Source: Trametes villosa
Taxonomy: Eukaryota; Basidiomycota; Agaricomycetes; Polyporales; Polyporaceae
Direction: 5' to 3'
DNA: 64,000 bases
Assembly: GCA_002964805.2 (NCBI GenBank)
Contig: PUDQ02000003.1
Location: forward strand, 1,798,001 to 1,862,000
The position numbers and the translations under genes are program-made. Below the pieces are notes generated by a model that ran no database searches, was not told the origin of the DNA, and saw only the letters and a list, made by a program, of their open reading frames with translations. Shown piece by piece: positions 35,601 to 47,319 of the stretch (its first letter is position 1; each line of letters starts with the position of its first letter).

Positions 35601-37521
35601 ATGGCGTCCACCTCTGCCTCAGAACCGACGCACCCGGTCGTCTTTACGACCCAGACACCGTACCCGCTTCCCTCCCAAAAGTTCATGATCCCCGCCTCAT
35701 GGAAGCGCTACCAACTCTCGCAACTCGTAAACAAGGCTCTCTCGCTGCCAAAACCCATCCCATTCGAGTTCCTCGTGCGCGGCGAAATCCTTCGTGGAAC
35801 ATTAGCAGAATGGTGCACAGAAAAGGGTATCGGCGAGGTGCGTTCACTGCGTGTTTGCATAAAACCCACAGTTGACCTCGGCTTGATGCATCGCAGGAGG
35901 AAACCCTCGAAATTGAGTACTTCGAGTCGGTGATGCCGCCTCAGCGCATGTCTACACTTCCGCATGAAGATTGGGTGTCGTCGGTATCATGTCAACTACC
36001 AGGGTGAGTACTCGTAGCCTTTGGTCACTTGGATTCGGCTCCCTCCGCCAAACGATCCCTCTGTCCATCATCGCATGTTGTGCCTTCGTCCAATATAGGC
36101 CTTCGTTGCCTCCTGCTGTGCGAGCTCGCATTGTATATGTCGCTGCGTAGATGCTAGCACGCTTTACAGCCGCGCGCGCATCGCAGAGGCCCGGTGCGCG
36201 ATGCGAGATTTCCCAGAGGATTGATTCCGCAAGCAGGCCCAATGCACTCCTAGTTTTTCACTGCGCGCTTTGCACTCACGGGTTTGAGATGCTGTCGCTG
36301 CGCAACAGCCGGCAGACATGCGTATGCTCCGTGCACACTTCCCAGTGCACACCCGCATCAGTCACACTTTCTAACATATCGACCGCCCTGAGCGCGCGCA
36401 CCATACTGACCGCCCCCCACAGCTACTTCCTCACCGCGTCCTACGACGGCGCGCTCCGGATATTCGACTACTCCCAAAAGCTCCTCCAGACCATCCCCGC
36501 ACACAGCGCGCCCGCCACCTCCATCTGCGTCGTCCCCCCACCCTCCGGCTCCGACGCCCCCGACTCCGTACTCGTCGCGAGCGCCTCGCACGACCTCACC
36601 GCGCGCCTCACGCGCATCGACCTCTCCTCGCCCGCCGCGCCGCGCGCGTCGGCGCTCGCCTCGCTGCACCTGCACACCGCGCCGCTCTCCTCCGTCGCCG
36701 CGAGCGCTACACACATACTCACTTCCTCCTGGGACGGCCTGATCGGGCTCTGGGACACCGCGATCCCGGAGGCAGACGAGGTCCCGCTCGACGAAGCTGC
36801 TGCCGCGGCGGGCGAGGGCAGGAAAAAACGGCGCAAGGTCGCAGCGGAGGACGTGCCGAAGCGCAAGGCGCCCGCTGCGGTGCTGAAGAGCCACACTGCG
36901 CGCGTGTCGCGCGTCGTGTTCGGGCGCGGGGACGGCGCGCGCGCGGCGTATAGCGCCGGGATGGACTCGACGGTGCGCGCGTGGGACGTCGAGAACGGGC
37001 TGTGCACGGCTACAATCGTACGTCTTCCCCTTTCCCCCTGTTTCCTGTCCAGAGTGTGTGGGACGAGAAACTGACACGCGAAACAGACCGCGGCGAACAA
37101 GCCGTTCCTCGACCTCGCGCTGACGCAGAACGGGACGAGCGCGCTCGCAGCGTCGACGGACCGGACCGTGAGCCAATACGACCTGCGCGCGTCCGCGACG
37201 ACGCCCTCCGTCGCCTCGCTCGTGCACCCCGCCACGCCCTCCTCCGTCGCCGTCGCCCCTCCCACTTCTCCCAATTCGAACGCGGGTACTGGCGTGGAGC
37301 ACCAGGTGGTGACGGGCGCGTACGACGGCGTGGTGCGGCTGTGGGACCTGCGGAGCACGAAGGGCGCGGTCGCGAGCTTCAAGGCGTGGGAGGGGCAGAA
37401 GGAGGCGGGTGGAAGGAAGATCTTGAGCGTGGACTGGGCGCGCGGGTTGGTCGGCGTTGGGGGCGAGGGCGGCGTCGAGGTGTGGAAGGCCGGGGAGGGC
37501 GAGCGCGCGTTTGCGGGTTAA
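35601..37521 (+). CDS. ytm1: Ribosome biogenesis protein Ytm1 (WDR12), NLE domain plus WD40
   Basis: 457 residues from four exons (35601-35837, 35897-36003, 36423-37017, 37087-37521), all in phase. The first hundred residues are an NLE domain (VVFTTQTPYPLPSQKFMIP, LVNKALSLPKPIPFEFLVRG, then ETLEIEYFESVMPPQ), which is the ligand of the AAA-ATPase Rea1 in Ytm1. After it come WD40 repeats: LTASYDGALRIFDYSQ, LTSSWDGLIGLWDT, AAYSAGMDSTVRAWDVENG, VVTGAYDGVVRLWDLRS. Ytm1 works with Nop7 and Erb1 in 60S pre-ribosome maturation in the nucleolus. A basic patch GRKKRRKV after the second repeat could be nuclear-import signal. The second intron is 419 bp, much longer than the others. A long antisense frame across this gene is a codon-bias shadow. 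Confidence 0.94.
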
Positions 37522-38297
37522 CGCTGAGTGGTATGCTGTATGCGGTACCGCGCCTCAATGACTTATGCAGTTGCACACACTCACAGATGACTTTGTTTTT
37601 GCGTGCGATCTCATGGCAAGAGCATGCAGGGCGTCCGCCTCTTTCAGCTTCCAGGTAGCAGGCTCACACGTTCATTGATGTCGACCATTCAGCACCCAGC
37701 AGCGCTTCTACTCCAGCGTGGCGGCTGTGTTTGTTCCTGGGCGAGAGTACTTGGTTCTCAAGATCTCACGTCCGACAGTCGTGGTAGCGTCGACATTGTG
37801 CTCTCCACGGACGCGCACAACAAACGTGGTGGCTGCGAGCAGCTTCTATGGCTGCGCAAATTCCTATCTGTATCAATCGCGATAGGGGCTCTGCGAGTAC
37901 AATGCTACTGCGATCGCAGGTACGAGTTTTCGAATATGCGCTGCACACGCTGACCAGGGAAGAGGTGATATGCTTTCGGGGTACGTCAGTGATAGGTTCT
38001 GCGGTAGGAGACTATAGCTACGGCTTCAATGTGTCCGCTGCGAAGACTCTGACAGTTACACAGGATTCTTGATTTCTCATCTTCTCGCCGCCACCTCGGG
38101 GTTGATAGAACACTGTGAGGTCCTCCGAGTCCGGAACTCATCTATCCTCTGACAGAACGCCAAATCGATCCTGCCAGCTGCTGCACCAGATATATATCAG
38201 GCTCTCATGGACATTGTCGTGGTCACACTTTTCTACATCTCTGTGCTAGCGGCGGCTGCGGATTCTGCCTCTGCCTCCGACTTGGACTCGAGACACT
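37522..38297. other. Intergenic stretch without recognised gene
   Basis: 776 bp between ytm1 and the next DUF6534 gene. Only short uninformative frames (for example 37848-38072). Confidence 0.4.
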
Positions 38298-40707
38298 ATG
38301 GCTATGGCGACGTCGGCCAACGACACCTCGTACATAACTTCTCTAGCACTCCAACTACCCATCGTTGCCCCCAATGACACTATAGGTGCAATGTTCGTCG
38401 GAAGCATGATATCCGCAATGTGAGTGCAGCAGACTCGGTGACTACCCCGCCAACGCAAGTTGCCACCTGCTTAGATGTCCTACAGACTCTACGGCGTCAC
38501 CCTCTACCAGATCTCAAGGTACTATGAACTCTACTCTGTCGACGCTCTCATGTGCCGTATTCTGGTGAGTTGTCCGGACCTATACCGCATTGTCGCCCAC
38601 CCCTGACGACAAGTGCTGTGCGTATGCAGGTCCCAGCGCTGTTGTAGGATATTGACATCACCTCTGCGCCGAAAGGAGAGGTTCTCACGTTGTGCGTAGT
38701 GTCCTGGAGACAGTGCATACGCTGTGTACTGTTGAGTCCTGGTGAGTGTTTCCCTGCCCCCTCTCGTCCCAGAGGCCAACCTGAGTACCTGCGCCATCTC
38801 AGCTACTTCTACATGATCACACACCACTCGAGTCGGTCTAGCGCCCTACGCTCTCATTCGTAAGTTTGATGATACCTTCCTCGGTCCTCACATCCTGACA
38901 CGGATATCATGTAGCACTTTTACGGTACGCTGAGATCTTAGGATATCTGAGTAGTTGCATCCTCACACACTCCGCCCGCTCCCAAAGCTCGTGATGCCTA
39001 CTACGGTACTGCGATCGTCTGGATTGTGCAGCTACTGTCGTCATACTGACGCCTTACCGTTGCTTCAGGCTGTAACCGCGCTGCTTTGCCATTCGTTTGT
39101 ATTCGCCGCTGAGCCTGCATCGTCTCCGACCCAATTTGACCAGAGTCCCGGTTCCAGCTTTTACGCGCGGCGCCTGTATCTGCGTGAGCAGGCTCTTCTG
39201 CGCTCTGAGAGTCTCAGCAGACTGATGACACCCACTGACAGTATCCATGGTACCGACGGTGGGAGTGGGATCTCATCTTCGTGCAAGCGTCGCAGTTGCT
39301 GTACGTCTTTTTCGGTATGGGGTTCGCGTACATACGCTGACAGATACGCGCGGCGCCGACACGACCAATAGGCCTTACTCAACGCAGCGGCAATGGGTAT
39401 GTATGGGCCTACGACAGCGGATGTTGTTTTAACTGACCGTCGTGCCTGTCCCCCGGGTGTATGAAGCGTTTTGCTTGTGTATGTCGCCGCGCTGCATCTT
39501 GTAGCTCCCGCTGGCTGATTATGTCCGGTATCAGTTGTCACAGCAAAAGTGTTAGTGTCCACACACGCGCGCACGTAACTGTATGCGGGTTCGCTGACGT
39601 TCTTGATTGACTGGCAGATTCCTCTCGCCGTGGGTCGTGACCGTAGAACGGTATAGCGTAAGCCATCCCTGAGCTCCGAGTCGTACCAGACCACGTCGAC
39701 ATATAAACATTACGCACAACAGTGGGCTATCTCAGCATTTTGCGGCTGCAACCTCTTTGCGAACGCTCTCCTAACCGGAACCCTCATATACATCCTGCTT
39801 CACAGCCGTACGGGGTTCAAGAGGTGAGTGAAGAACCCCACTGCCATCCGCAGTACGACATCATTCACGCACGATATCCTAGGTCAGATAGCACCGTCGA
39901 GACAATCGTATTGTACACTGCCAACACCGGTATGTCTTTTTCCACTCTCGGATCTTCCTAGGGTATTGACAGATCGATCTCAGGCTTGTTGACAAGGTCA
40001 GATTTCGCTCTCGTTTTGCCTATCCAAAGACCCCTGAGGACCTCAATCGTGCTTTAGCGTCGTGGGAGTTGTAGTCCTCATACTGGTGAGATTTCTATCT
40101 CCTCATGGTACGTTGGACAGCACCGCCCTCATGCCTTCTTCTTAGGCCTTGACGGAGCGACACAATCTCTTCTGGGTCGGGGCAGCTGTCGTTGGAAACA
40201 AGCGTAGGCCTCTCCCTGAGCGCTCTCGGACTTCTTTGCACGCTGACCCTCCTCTCCGTAGTATACGCCAACGCAGTCCTATCTGCGTGAGTCTCGACGC
40301 GCCGAGCATGGCTGTGCTGCGAATTTCTTACAAGTCTCCGAGACCTCTCGCAGGCTCAACTCGCGTCGTTCCCTTGCCTCAAGCATGTTTGAGCAGTCCA
40401 CCGAAGCGGGGGTCATTGACTTGAGCTCGTGCCCACGAGCTGGACAGGCCGCGCCTCGGGATATTCTAGGAGCCGAGACGAACGCATCTCGGGTACGCTT
40501 CGCACAAACCTCACCCATGCGAATGCCCAGTGTGCACTGACCACAGTTCCGGCTTTCTCGCCGTAGGCCCCCGTCGTCTTCCCTAACACACGGGAGAGCT
40601 CCGCTCGGCGCGGCGTTGTGGCGGAGCCCGTTCGCCCTTACGATCTGGGCGGCACCTATTGCTTGCATATCTGTTACCCGGAGAAGTCTTCCGTGTCCGA
40701 GGGATAG
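38298..40707 (+). CDS. DUF6534 seven-transmembrane protein 6
   Basis: Complete in-frame model of about 20 exons on the plus strand. It starts MAMATSANDTSYIT then LPIVAPNDTIGAMFVGSMIS, LYGVTLYQISRYYELYS, VLETVHTLCTVESW, CYFYMITHHSSRSSALRSHS, LVMPTT, AVTALLCHS, FYARRLYL, ALLNAAAM, AFCLF, VTAKV, FLSPWVVTVERYS, NLFANALLTGTLIYILLHS, SDSTVETIVLYTANTG, VVGVVVLIL, LYANAVLSA, LNSRRSLASSMFEQS and a tail ending KSSVSEG. It is the nearest paralogue of the gene at 29689-32036 but inverted, with the hydratase and ytm1 genes between them. All donors are GT here. Function unknown. Confidence 0.85.
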
Positions 40708-40928
40708 CGTCGAGACATAGGCGAGCCACGGGATGTCTAGCACAGGGATGACGACTGAAAGATAGTGTATTTATATATCGTACGCTCGGCTTGAAGTTAC
40801 TACGGAATCTAACTGGGACAGGCACGACGGGTTCGGTCTTTCAGCGGGACATCTACATCGTCGACTCTATCTGCTGCATAGTGTTCGATATCCACTGTCC
40901 TTTACGGCACGTATATTCCTGCTATCGT

Positions 40929-41984
40929 TCAAACGAAGGGAGCGACATGTAACACACAAAGCCACACCTACACCGCAGACTGTCAGTACGACGATGATAC
41001 ACCATCTGCAGGCTGCAAACGTACATTGTATAGCACGTACGCCTGAGCGTCCGACTTTCGGTTCCGGCCCCGCAAGAACCAAACACCTGTCGCAAAGCCC
41101 AGGGTGACGAGCGCGACGATGAGCTCTACCCGTACGTCCCAGAGGTACGCGACGAGGAGCGACCAAGCGGGAACAGCGGCTGCGGTGAGGGCGCGACTGG
41201 CGGCGGGATAGACAATCGGGAGCGTGCGGCGTCCGATCGTGGCGTCGCCCTCGACGTCCTTGAAGTCCTGCGCCTGGATGGTCGTGAAGATGACCAGGGC
41301 GTTGACTGCGGCGATCCTGACCGCAGGGGAAGCGCTCATCGCGGGCGCGAGGCCTAGCGGTAGACGCGTTGAGGCAACGGCAGGGACAGTGAGCCTGGAT
41401 GGAAACACACCGTTACGTCCGACGTGCGCTGCCCCGATACAGAAACAGCCATACCCAACGCCATTCAGCGCGTTACGGGTGAGCCAATTCGCGCCCATGT
41501 CCCCCTCGTTGTATGCGAGGGTGCACAGAGTGAGCACAAGCGAGGGCTCGAGCACCCCGCATAAGTAAGAGACGACCAGACACGCGGGGAGGAGAGCCCA
41601 GCGGAGGCGGCGCGCGTTGGTGATGGATATCTTGCCTGCGGGTATCGGACGGCTGGGCTTATTCTTGCGGTCTTCGTCTGGGTCGTGGATTTGGTTGGCG
41701 AGGCAGAACTGCAGGAGGTGGAGCGAGACCCAGGATAGGCGGGCGAGCATCCCGGCGAAGCGGTAGTCCCCTGCGGCAACCACGCCGAAGGCCGTCTAAG
41801 CGTTCCCCTCGTCAGGACGTGCTTCTGAGAAATGAAATTGGCTTACGTTCGGTAAAAGAGTCGTCTTGATATCGGATTCAATGCATGCGTAGAAGACGAA
41901 AGCGATGTCGAGGACTTTGGAGTACCCTCTCCGGAGAGATGCTGGTAAGATGCGGTCGAGTTTGGTTTGTGAGATCTTTGCCAT
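40929..41984 (-). CDS. UbiA-family prenyltransferase or UbiA-type terpene cyclase (paralogue 2)
   Basis: 296 residues from four exons (41984-41847, 41795-41411, 41353-41025, 40967-40929), in phase. Diphosphate-binding motifs NQIHDPDED with NKPSRPIP, and QDFKDVEGD, are intact. It starts MAKISQTKLDRILPA, then a helix (VLDIAFVFYACIESDIKTT). The 57-bp second intron is a multiple of three without a stop, so retention would still give a protein. It resembles paralogue 1 in motifs and in the 39-nt last exon (VWLCVLHVAPFV here, VWLCLLHVGPLM there). It lies tail-to-tail with a DUF6534 gene, mirroring paralogue 1 at the other side of the array. Prenyl transfer versus terpene cyclisation is not decidable from sequence. 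Confidence 0.88.
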
Positions 41985-43492
41985 GTCGACCTAGAGCTTG
42001 CGACGCTTCTGGCTAGTCGTTCACCCCTAGAGCACGTTAAATACTCGCTGCAGAGCGTCACTAACGTCGTCATTGGTACGCCGGTAACTTGCCAGGAGCC
42101 GAACAGTAACACACTTCGCCTTGGCTATCCGTGCGTCTGAAGATGACACCAGAGCTCTTACGGAGTCCCGGAACGGCGACCGACGTCGGCTCGCAGTAGG
42201 GCGGGGCTTTTGCCAACAGCACGGGGTGTTTGGAGAGGCCACCAGTATCGCGACCCGCGCGTGCTTGAGCGGCGAGACGACCATTTCCTACACAGTCGCA
42301 CTCAGTACTTTTTACAAAGGCCTAGAGAAGTCTACGCAGTCGCTGCGGTCGGACACAGTGCGTCCCCGGCCGCGATGGGGGTCGAGTGGTTTTGTTCCCC
42401 GACTCGGAAACTTGTGACATTTTTCGATGCACCTGTGCGTGAGCAAAGACCTGGAGTGTCTGCAGTCTGACCTCTAGTGCAGCCAAACGTTTCCGTATCG
42501 CAATTCGTGCTCTGGATTTTGGCGGTATCAGCACAGCGGCACGAGTCCGGGGACCTGGAGGAAACTAGTAATTAGCGCCTGCACGAAGCGCTGTCTGTTT
42601 GCATAATATTTGTCTGTGTTTGGCTCTGATGCAAGAGAGGCCGTCAGGGCGCCCAACGTTCCCTCCTACCAGCCTCCTCGGCCGGCTGGGATCGTTGACT
42701 TCGCAGGCACTGGCCACTTAATCAGGATGTCACGACATCGAGCAGTCGTTCCAACGGCCCAGCAAAATATCCTCTGTCTACTTCAAGTGGACTGCTACTG
42801 CCTGGTATAAGCATACGAGGTTAAACCGTATGCAGCGGACTGAACTTGAAGCATGACAACAAGTACTCGGCCTGAGGACCCCCTCGACTCACTCGGTCTG
42901 AAAGGAGCCCAAACGCTGGCCATACAACGCAGCCTTTTCCCGGTCATTATGGGTAAGTGTCATACGCAATAATGCGCACTCCCGCATATGTGGCAGTTGA
43001 CGTATACCTACCAAACCCTGCTGCTTGTCTAGTAGCGTGAGCCGAGCAGGTAGACGTTATCTTTTGCGCACTCTCGTTGTCGCCGAATCATGCATAAGGT
43101 TACGGGTGAGACACACCTGCCTGAGAGTCCCCCAACCCCCTGACCTCATTCCCGCGTCTATACGAATCTCATACCGCCCATGCGCAGCACTCGTCAAGGT
43201 TTGTTCTCGAAATACATCGCCCCGAACGATTCTAACCCCAATACTGTCACTCTCAAACAAATTCTAGATGAACTCCACCCGTCAAACGTGAAGAACCCAG
43301 CATCTCAGCGGCCTCGGAAGTAGGCTAGAAGACCGGTGAATCCGAAATCTTCCGCCACCGTTTGAATGTGTACCGATTGTATGCGGCACGGTGAGTACAC
43401 GAGTACGAGAGGATTGTAAACATTTCCCCACCAGCCTCGCTATATCAGCATGTTCACCGACGGAAACGCTAGCGCGACTGCGTACCCCAATC
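41985..43492. other. Gap with a possible small unrecognised gene
   Basis: 1.5 kb. At 42853 an ATG opens a 33-codon frame (MTTSTRPEDPLDSLGLKGAQ) that ends at a good GTAAGT donor (42953), and open pieces follow up to about 43323, but a continuous model could not be settled and no family was recognised. The remainder is blank. Confidence 0.3.
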
Positions 43493-44360
43493 ATGCGCTT
43501 TCTCCTTCCCGCCGTTATCACTGCTGTAGCCGCTACCGTGGCGGTTGCCCAATGTGAGATCGACACCCCGTGAGTACTTTCCGCTGCGTTACTTCCTGTT
43601 CACTGACTTACCCCATCATGGGCGTAAACCTCCAGTAACCCACCACGTCAGTGCACGTTTGCGGTGCTCGAGTGGCAAGGTTGCGCCCGTAAGTCCACAG
43701 TATCCGCCGTATCCGGGATTGCACCATGACGCTCCCTTCTCTCCGCTAGTCCCGGTAACGCTGGTACATTCCTCTCTCGATGCACATGGATTTCTGGATG
43801 TTCGTGCCTGACGTTTGCATAGGTGTAAGTCAATCGCCCCTCAGCACGATGGCTACGCTTACGATCCGGATCCTGCCAACTCAGTGTCCAGTCATTCCCG
43901 AATGAAGAGGTCGTCGATGGGCCGTTCAACGTTAACGGCACTAGCTTTGCCTGGCTCGCGCGCCCCAAGGAAGGTACGTCCGGCGCCGCTCTCTGAACGG
44001 ACGCGGAGTTGTGCTGATGCATCACTCTTCTAGGAACGAGCGTGAGCCTTAGGCTGACCGACGCGGTCGGAGACATCGCGCAGTCTGCTATCTTCACTAT
44101 CCGGCCGGGTCGTGCGTTCTTTCTCTATACGTGCGGCGCAATGATACCTGATTATCCCCCTCAGCGACCGACTGTTGATGAAGCGTGCTTCAGGCCTCTG
44201 GGAGGAGAATTGCAGAGGCGGCGACGACAGCCACGAAGCTCGTGAAGTGTTTGAATGTCCCGGAGGATGTGGCTCTCCTACTTCCGCCATAGCTCACTTT
44301 CGAACGTATCGCGCAGTCTTTCCAGTATATCGGCGAGTGGCCGCGAATATGCTAGAATGA
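43493..44360 (+). CDS. Small secreted Kre9/KNH-like protein 1
   Basis: Starts with a signal peptide (MRFLLPAVITAVAATVAVAQ) and continues CEIDTP, RQCTFAVLEWQGCAP, then a FAWLARPKEG block and GTSVSLRLTDAVGDIAQSA with FTIRPG, the order of the Kre9/KNH-like N-terminal Ig-like domain. Such proteins are exported to the fungal cell surface; Kre9 in yeast is needed for beta-1,6-glucan, but these small relatives have no proven role. Compared with the four paralogues in the window, the exon around 43738-43830 does not join cleanly and the last exon is unusually long (read to 44360), so this copy may be partly decayed. 3' end uncertain. Confidence 0.65.
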
Positions 44361-44578
44361 ACGGGAGGTTTGCTGCGCACACTGTGGCCTCGGCCACACC
44401 CCGTTGTCCAGTACAGCTCCTTTTGCGGCCGTCAATAAGCCTCGTGGCTCGTGGCTTGCCGTCGCGAGATGGCATTGTCTCCGGGAAGAGTATAAGGCGC
44501 CTCGACGTCCCCGCCACTGGGCTTCCAACAGGCGCCCCACGTTCCTCACCACCACTTACACCTCTCTCCTCAGCCATC

Positions 44579-45327
44579 ATGAACCCGAGTCCACCAAGCA
44601 AGGAGGAGATCCGGAGCGTTGCGCGGAGGGTCACAGGGATATTCGAGAAGTACGAGCTGCGGTGCTGTCTCTTCGGCAGTGCCGCTGGGAGCCTCTTCGG
44701 CGCGTCGCGGACGCCCAATGTAAGCCACATGCTGTTTAGCCACTCTTACCCTCACTCGAGCCACTCAATGACATATCTTGTATTCTGCAGGACATTGACG
44801 TCGTCGTGTTCACGAAGGACTACGACCAAGAAGAACTCAAGCAAATCCTCGTAAACGAAGACGAAGCCAAGTTCTTCCGCGTCGACTCGCGCAACCCGCT
44901 CGCGCGCTACCAAGTCCTCTGGTACACCCTCCCGCCAAGCAAAAACGGAACACCCCGCGCCTGCAAAGTGGACCTCCTCGTCCCTGGGGTCCTCAACATA
45001 CCCCACGTGCCGCGCGCATGGGTGGAGCGCGTCGGCGGGCTGCCCGTCATGCCGCTCGTCCCGCTCATCCTGCTCAAGCTCCAGGGCTGGTCCGACCACC
45101 GGGTCTCGCACCGCACGGACATGCAGGCGAAGCAACATGTGGACGTCGACGACCTGAAGGAGCTGCTCTATGCCGCTACGCGCATCAGGGGCAAGACCGT
45201 CTGGCAGGCTGACGTTGAGTGGATGCCGAGGTCTCTGATCGACGACGCGCAGAAGAGAGTCGACGAGTTCATTCAGCACTATCCGGACTTTGCGAACGGC
45301 TGGGAGAGGTTGGGGTTTAGCGTATAG
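44579..45327 (+). CDS. Nucleotidyltransferase-fold protein
   Basis: 225 residues from two exons (44579-44719, 44791-45327). The N-terminal half contains CCLFGSAAGSLFG followed after the intron by NDIDVVVF, the Gly-Ser helix and Asp-x-Asp metal-binding pair of polymerase-beta-like nucleotidyltransferases; a third acidic position could be in ACKVDLLVPG. The C-terminal half is helical (KQHVDVDDLKELLYAATRI). Proteins of this architecture are common and uncharacterised in agaricomycetes; similar small folds occur in aminoglycoside nucleotidyltransferase-like and toxin-antitoxin-like families, but the substrate cannot be inferred. The start chosen is the first ATG in frame before a Pro/Ser-rich leader. 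It has no obvious functional link to the secreted-protein genes around it. Confidence 0.82.
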
Positions 45328-45855
45328 CACAGGGTTCGGGGGTGTGGCGGATGTCGGTTACCTCATCCGATGGTGTATTCGTAGTGATCCAGTCATGGCT
45401 ATCCGCGCCGACAAGGCATGACACTGTTCAGGCATAAATATCCTAGCATTACTGCGGGCTCCCTGTTAGTATGGTATCAATCCTACTCTGCGGCTAGTGC
45501 TTGGCCACTCATCGCCCCTTTCAGCTCTTTCTACGACTGCTGTAAGATATCGGGCGGTCGGGTGAACGCTACGATGCTCACCTGACGAGACGATCAACGC
45601 TTGTACAGACGCTCGACACAACGCGCGCGTTTCGCGCCGTCGCTAGACCGTGCTTACAATTTACGCCGTCCATTTGAAACATGAACGATAGTCTATTAGC
45701 ACGGGCGCAGTCTCCGCAGTTGCGGGTCGCAGCTGGTGGGTTCCCCTCGTGAGACCTAGAAGAGCCGCTGCGGTGTGAGTACAAGAGGGACGGTGCTACC
45801 GTACAGGCGCACCACAGCCCTTTCCCGCTCAAAGGTTCGTCGCGCACCTATCGGG
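45328..45855. other. Intergenic stretch without recognised gene
   Basis: 528 bp. Nothing recognised apart from the presumed promoter of the next secreted-protein gene. Confidence 0.4.
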
Positions 45856-46572
45856 ATGAAGTCCTTCGTCGCACTCTTCGTCTCCACGGCCGCAGCGGTC
45901 GCGCCCGTACTGGCCGCCGATCCGCTGGTCGTCAACAACCCGTGATACGAGCTCTTCGTAGATGATGTCTCGGAACTATATGGCTAACGTGATCTTTGGC
46001 AGCGGCTTTGTTGTCGAATGCCAGCCGACGACGATTACCTGGACTGGTGGTACCGGTCAGTACTAACACGCTCGTGTCTCCCGGAGCTAAGTTCACCCTT
46101 GTCGCTTAGCTCCGTTCAACCTCGTAGGCTACCCTTCCTCGGCGATCTTCTTTTATTGACGAGAATGTTTCATTCGCTTCCTGGTAGACGTAAGCCCTTT
46201 CCCTCATTGAACGTAGTACGAAGCTAACCGAAAAACGTGTCCGTCGCCAGCATCACCGACAGCGCAACGAACAACATGCCGATCACGTTGGAGTTCCCCA
46301 ACCTCTCCGAACGCAGCTTCCGCTGGGCGGTGGACGTCGTCGGAGGTGAGTCGTGTATCGCGTATCTACTACTCACCTGGATCCATAGCTCATGTCCCCC
46401 CAGGCACGGTTGCCGTGTTCGCCGTCACCGACATCACTGGCCAGACGGCCTTCTCTGGCGCAGTCAACGTCCAACCCAGCCGTGCGTACTGTTCATCCCT
46501 TGTGGACGGTGTGTGGATGCTGACGGGAACCGTACGTACTCAGAGGACACCTCGTGTTTCGGGCAGTCGTAG
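45856..46572 (+). CDS. Small secreted Kre9/KNH-like protein 2
   Basis: Signal peptide MKSFVALFVSTAAAVAPVLA, then DPLVVNNP, GFVVECQPTTITWTGGT, APFNL, SITDSATNNMPITLEFPNL, RSFRWAVDVVGG, GTVAVFAVTDITGQTAFSGA and a short tail QDTSCFGQS. The Cys in VECQ, the TWxGG turn, and the final Cys are shared with the other copies. Six exons can be joined; one short exon between 46085 and 46243 is uncertain. About 120 residues, an Ig-like beta-sandwich expected to be secreted or wall-associated. Tandem with the gene at 47320-48044. Confidence 0.8.
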
Positions 46573-47319
46573 GTCGTCCTAGTGGGGAGACACTATGAGG
46601 GCGGTTGATCCGGGGATGCAGTCGCAGCAGTCAGCAAAGCATGTACATGCGTAGCCAGAGGAGGGACGGTGACGTTAAGTTCGGGAATATCTCACCAGTT
46701 TCAGTTTGACTTTGGCCCACCCCGTGCATGGGCAGCTTACGCATGAACACGATCCCGAGCCGTTCGGCGCGTCGCCGTCCAGCAACCGCAGCTCCCGAAG
46801 GCACCGCAGATGTCAGCGAAGCGGCCTGTACGTCACATGAGCGGCATCTACATACCTGCGTGAGTCGCGACTGAACGGTGAAGCTAGCCTGCTGGCGTCC
46901 GCAGTAACGTCGCGCACCTCGCACGGTGCTTCGCGATTCTCAAGGACATTTCCGTGTCGATTCTCGCGCTTCCTTCCGCTCTGAATCGACCAGGAGGGCA
47001 TGGACGCGGCTTCCTGTGCCGTTGTTGGGGCTGCAGGTTGGGGAACACGTGCCACGTCAACCGTTCCTAATGAACCGCGTCTTCCTGTCTCCGAGTGTCC
47101 TTGCTGTTCGACGGCCTCCTTATGCCTCATGACTCGTACTCCTCGACGGTCGCAATCTCACGATTGCTGCAAGCTGGCGGTGAGGCATCCTTCGATGCTG
47201 CGACGGGCCGTCACGCGCGAGGAGTTGAGGTCGACTGTGCCGCCTCCGCGTCTCTATAAAAGGCGCCGCGGAGGGCCCAAACTGGACACCGACAGTCAGC
47301 CACCGTCTGTCTAAACAGC
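46573..47319. other. Intergenic stretch with promoter of the next gene
   Basis: 747 bp. A TATA box is at 47255-47261; no other feature recognised. Confidence 0.45.
47255..47261 (+). promoter_or_regulatory. TATA box of secreted protein 3 gene
   Basis: TATAAAA, 59 bp before the ATG at 47320. Matching TATA boxes precede two other members of the family. Confidence 0.7.

Noticed and set aside
36358..37382. Two antisense open frames of over 300 codons opposite ytm1
   Set aside because: They mirror a GC-rich coding strand; the sense strand has a clear NLE-WD40 protein with matching introns.
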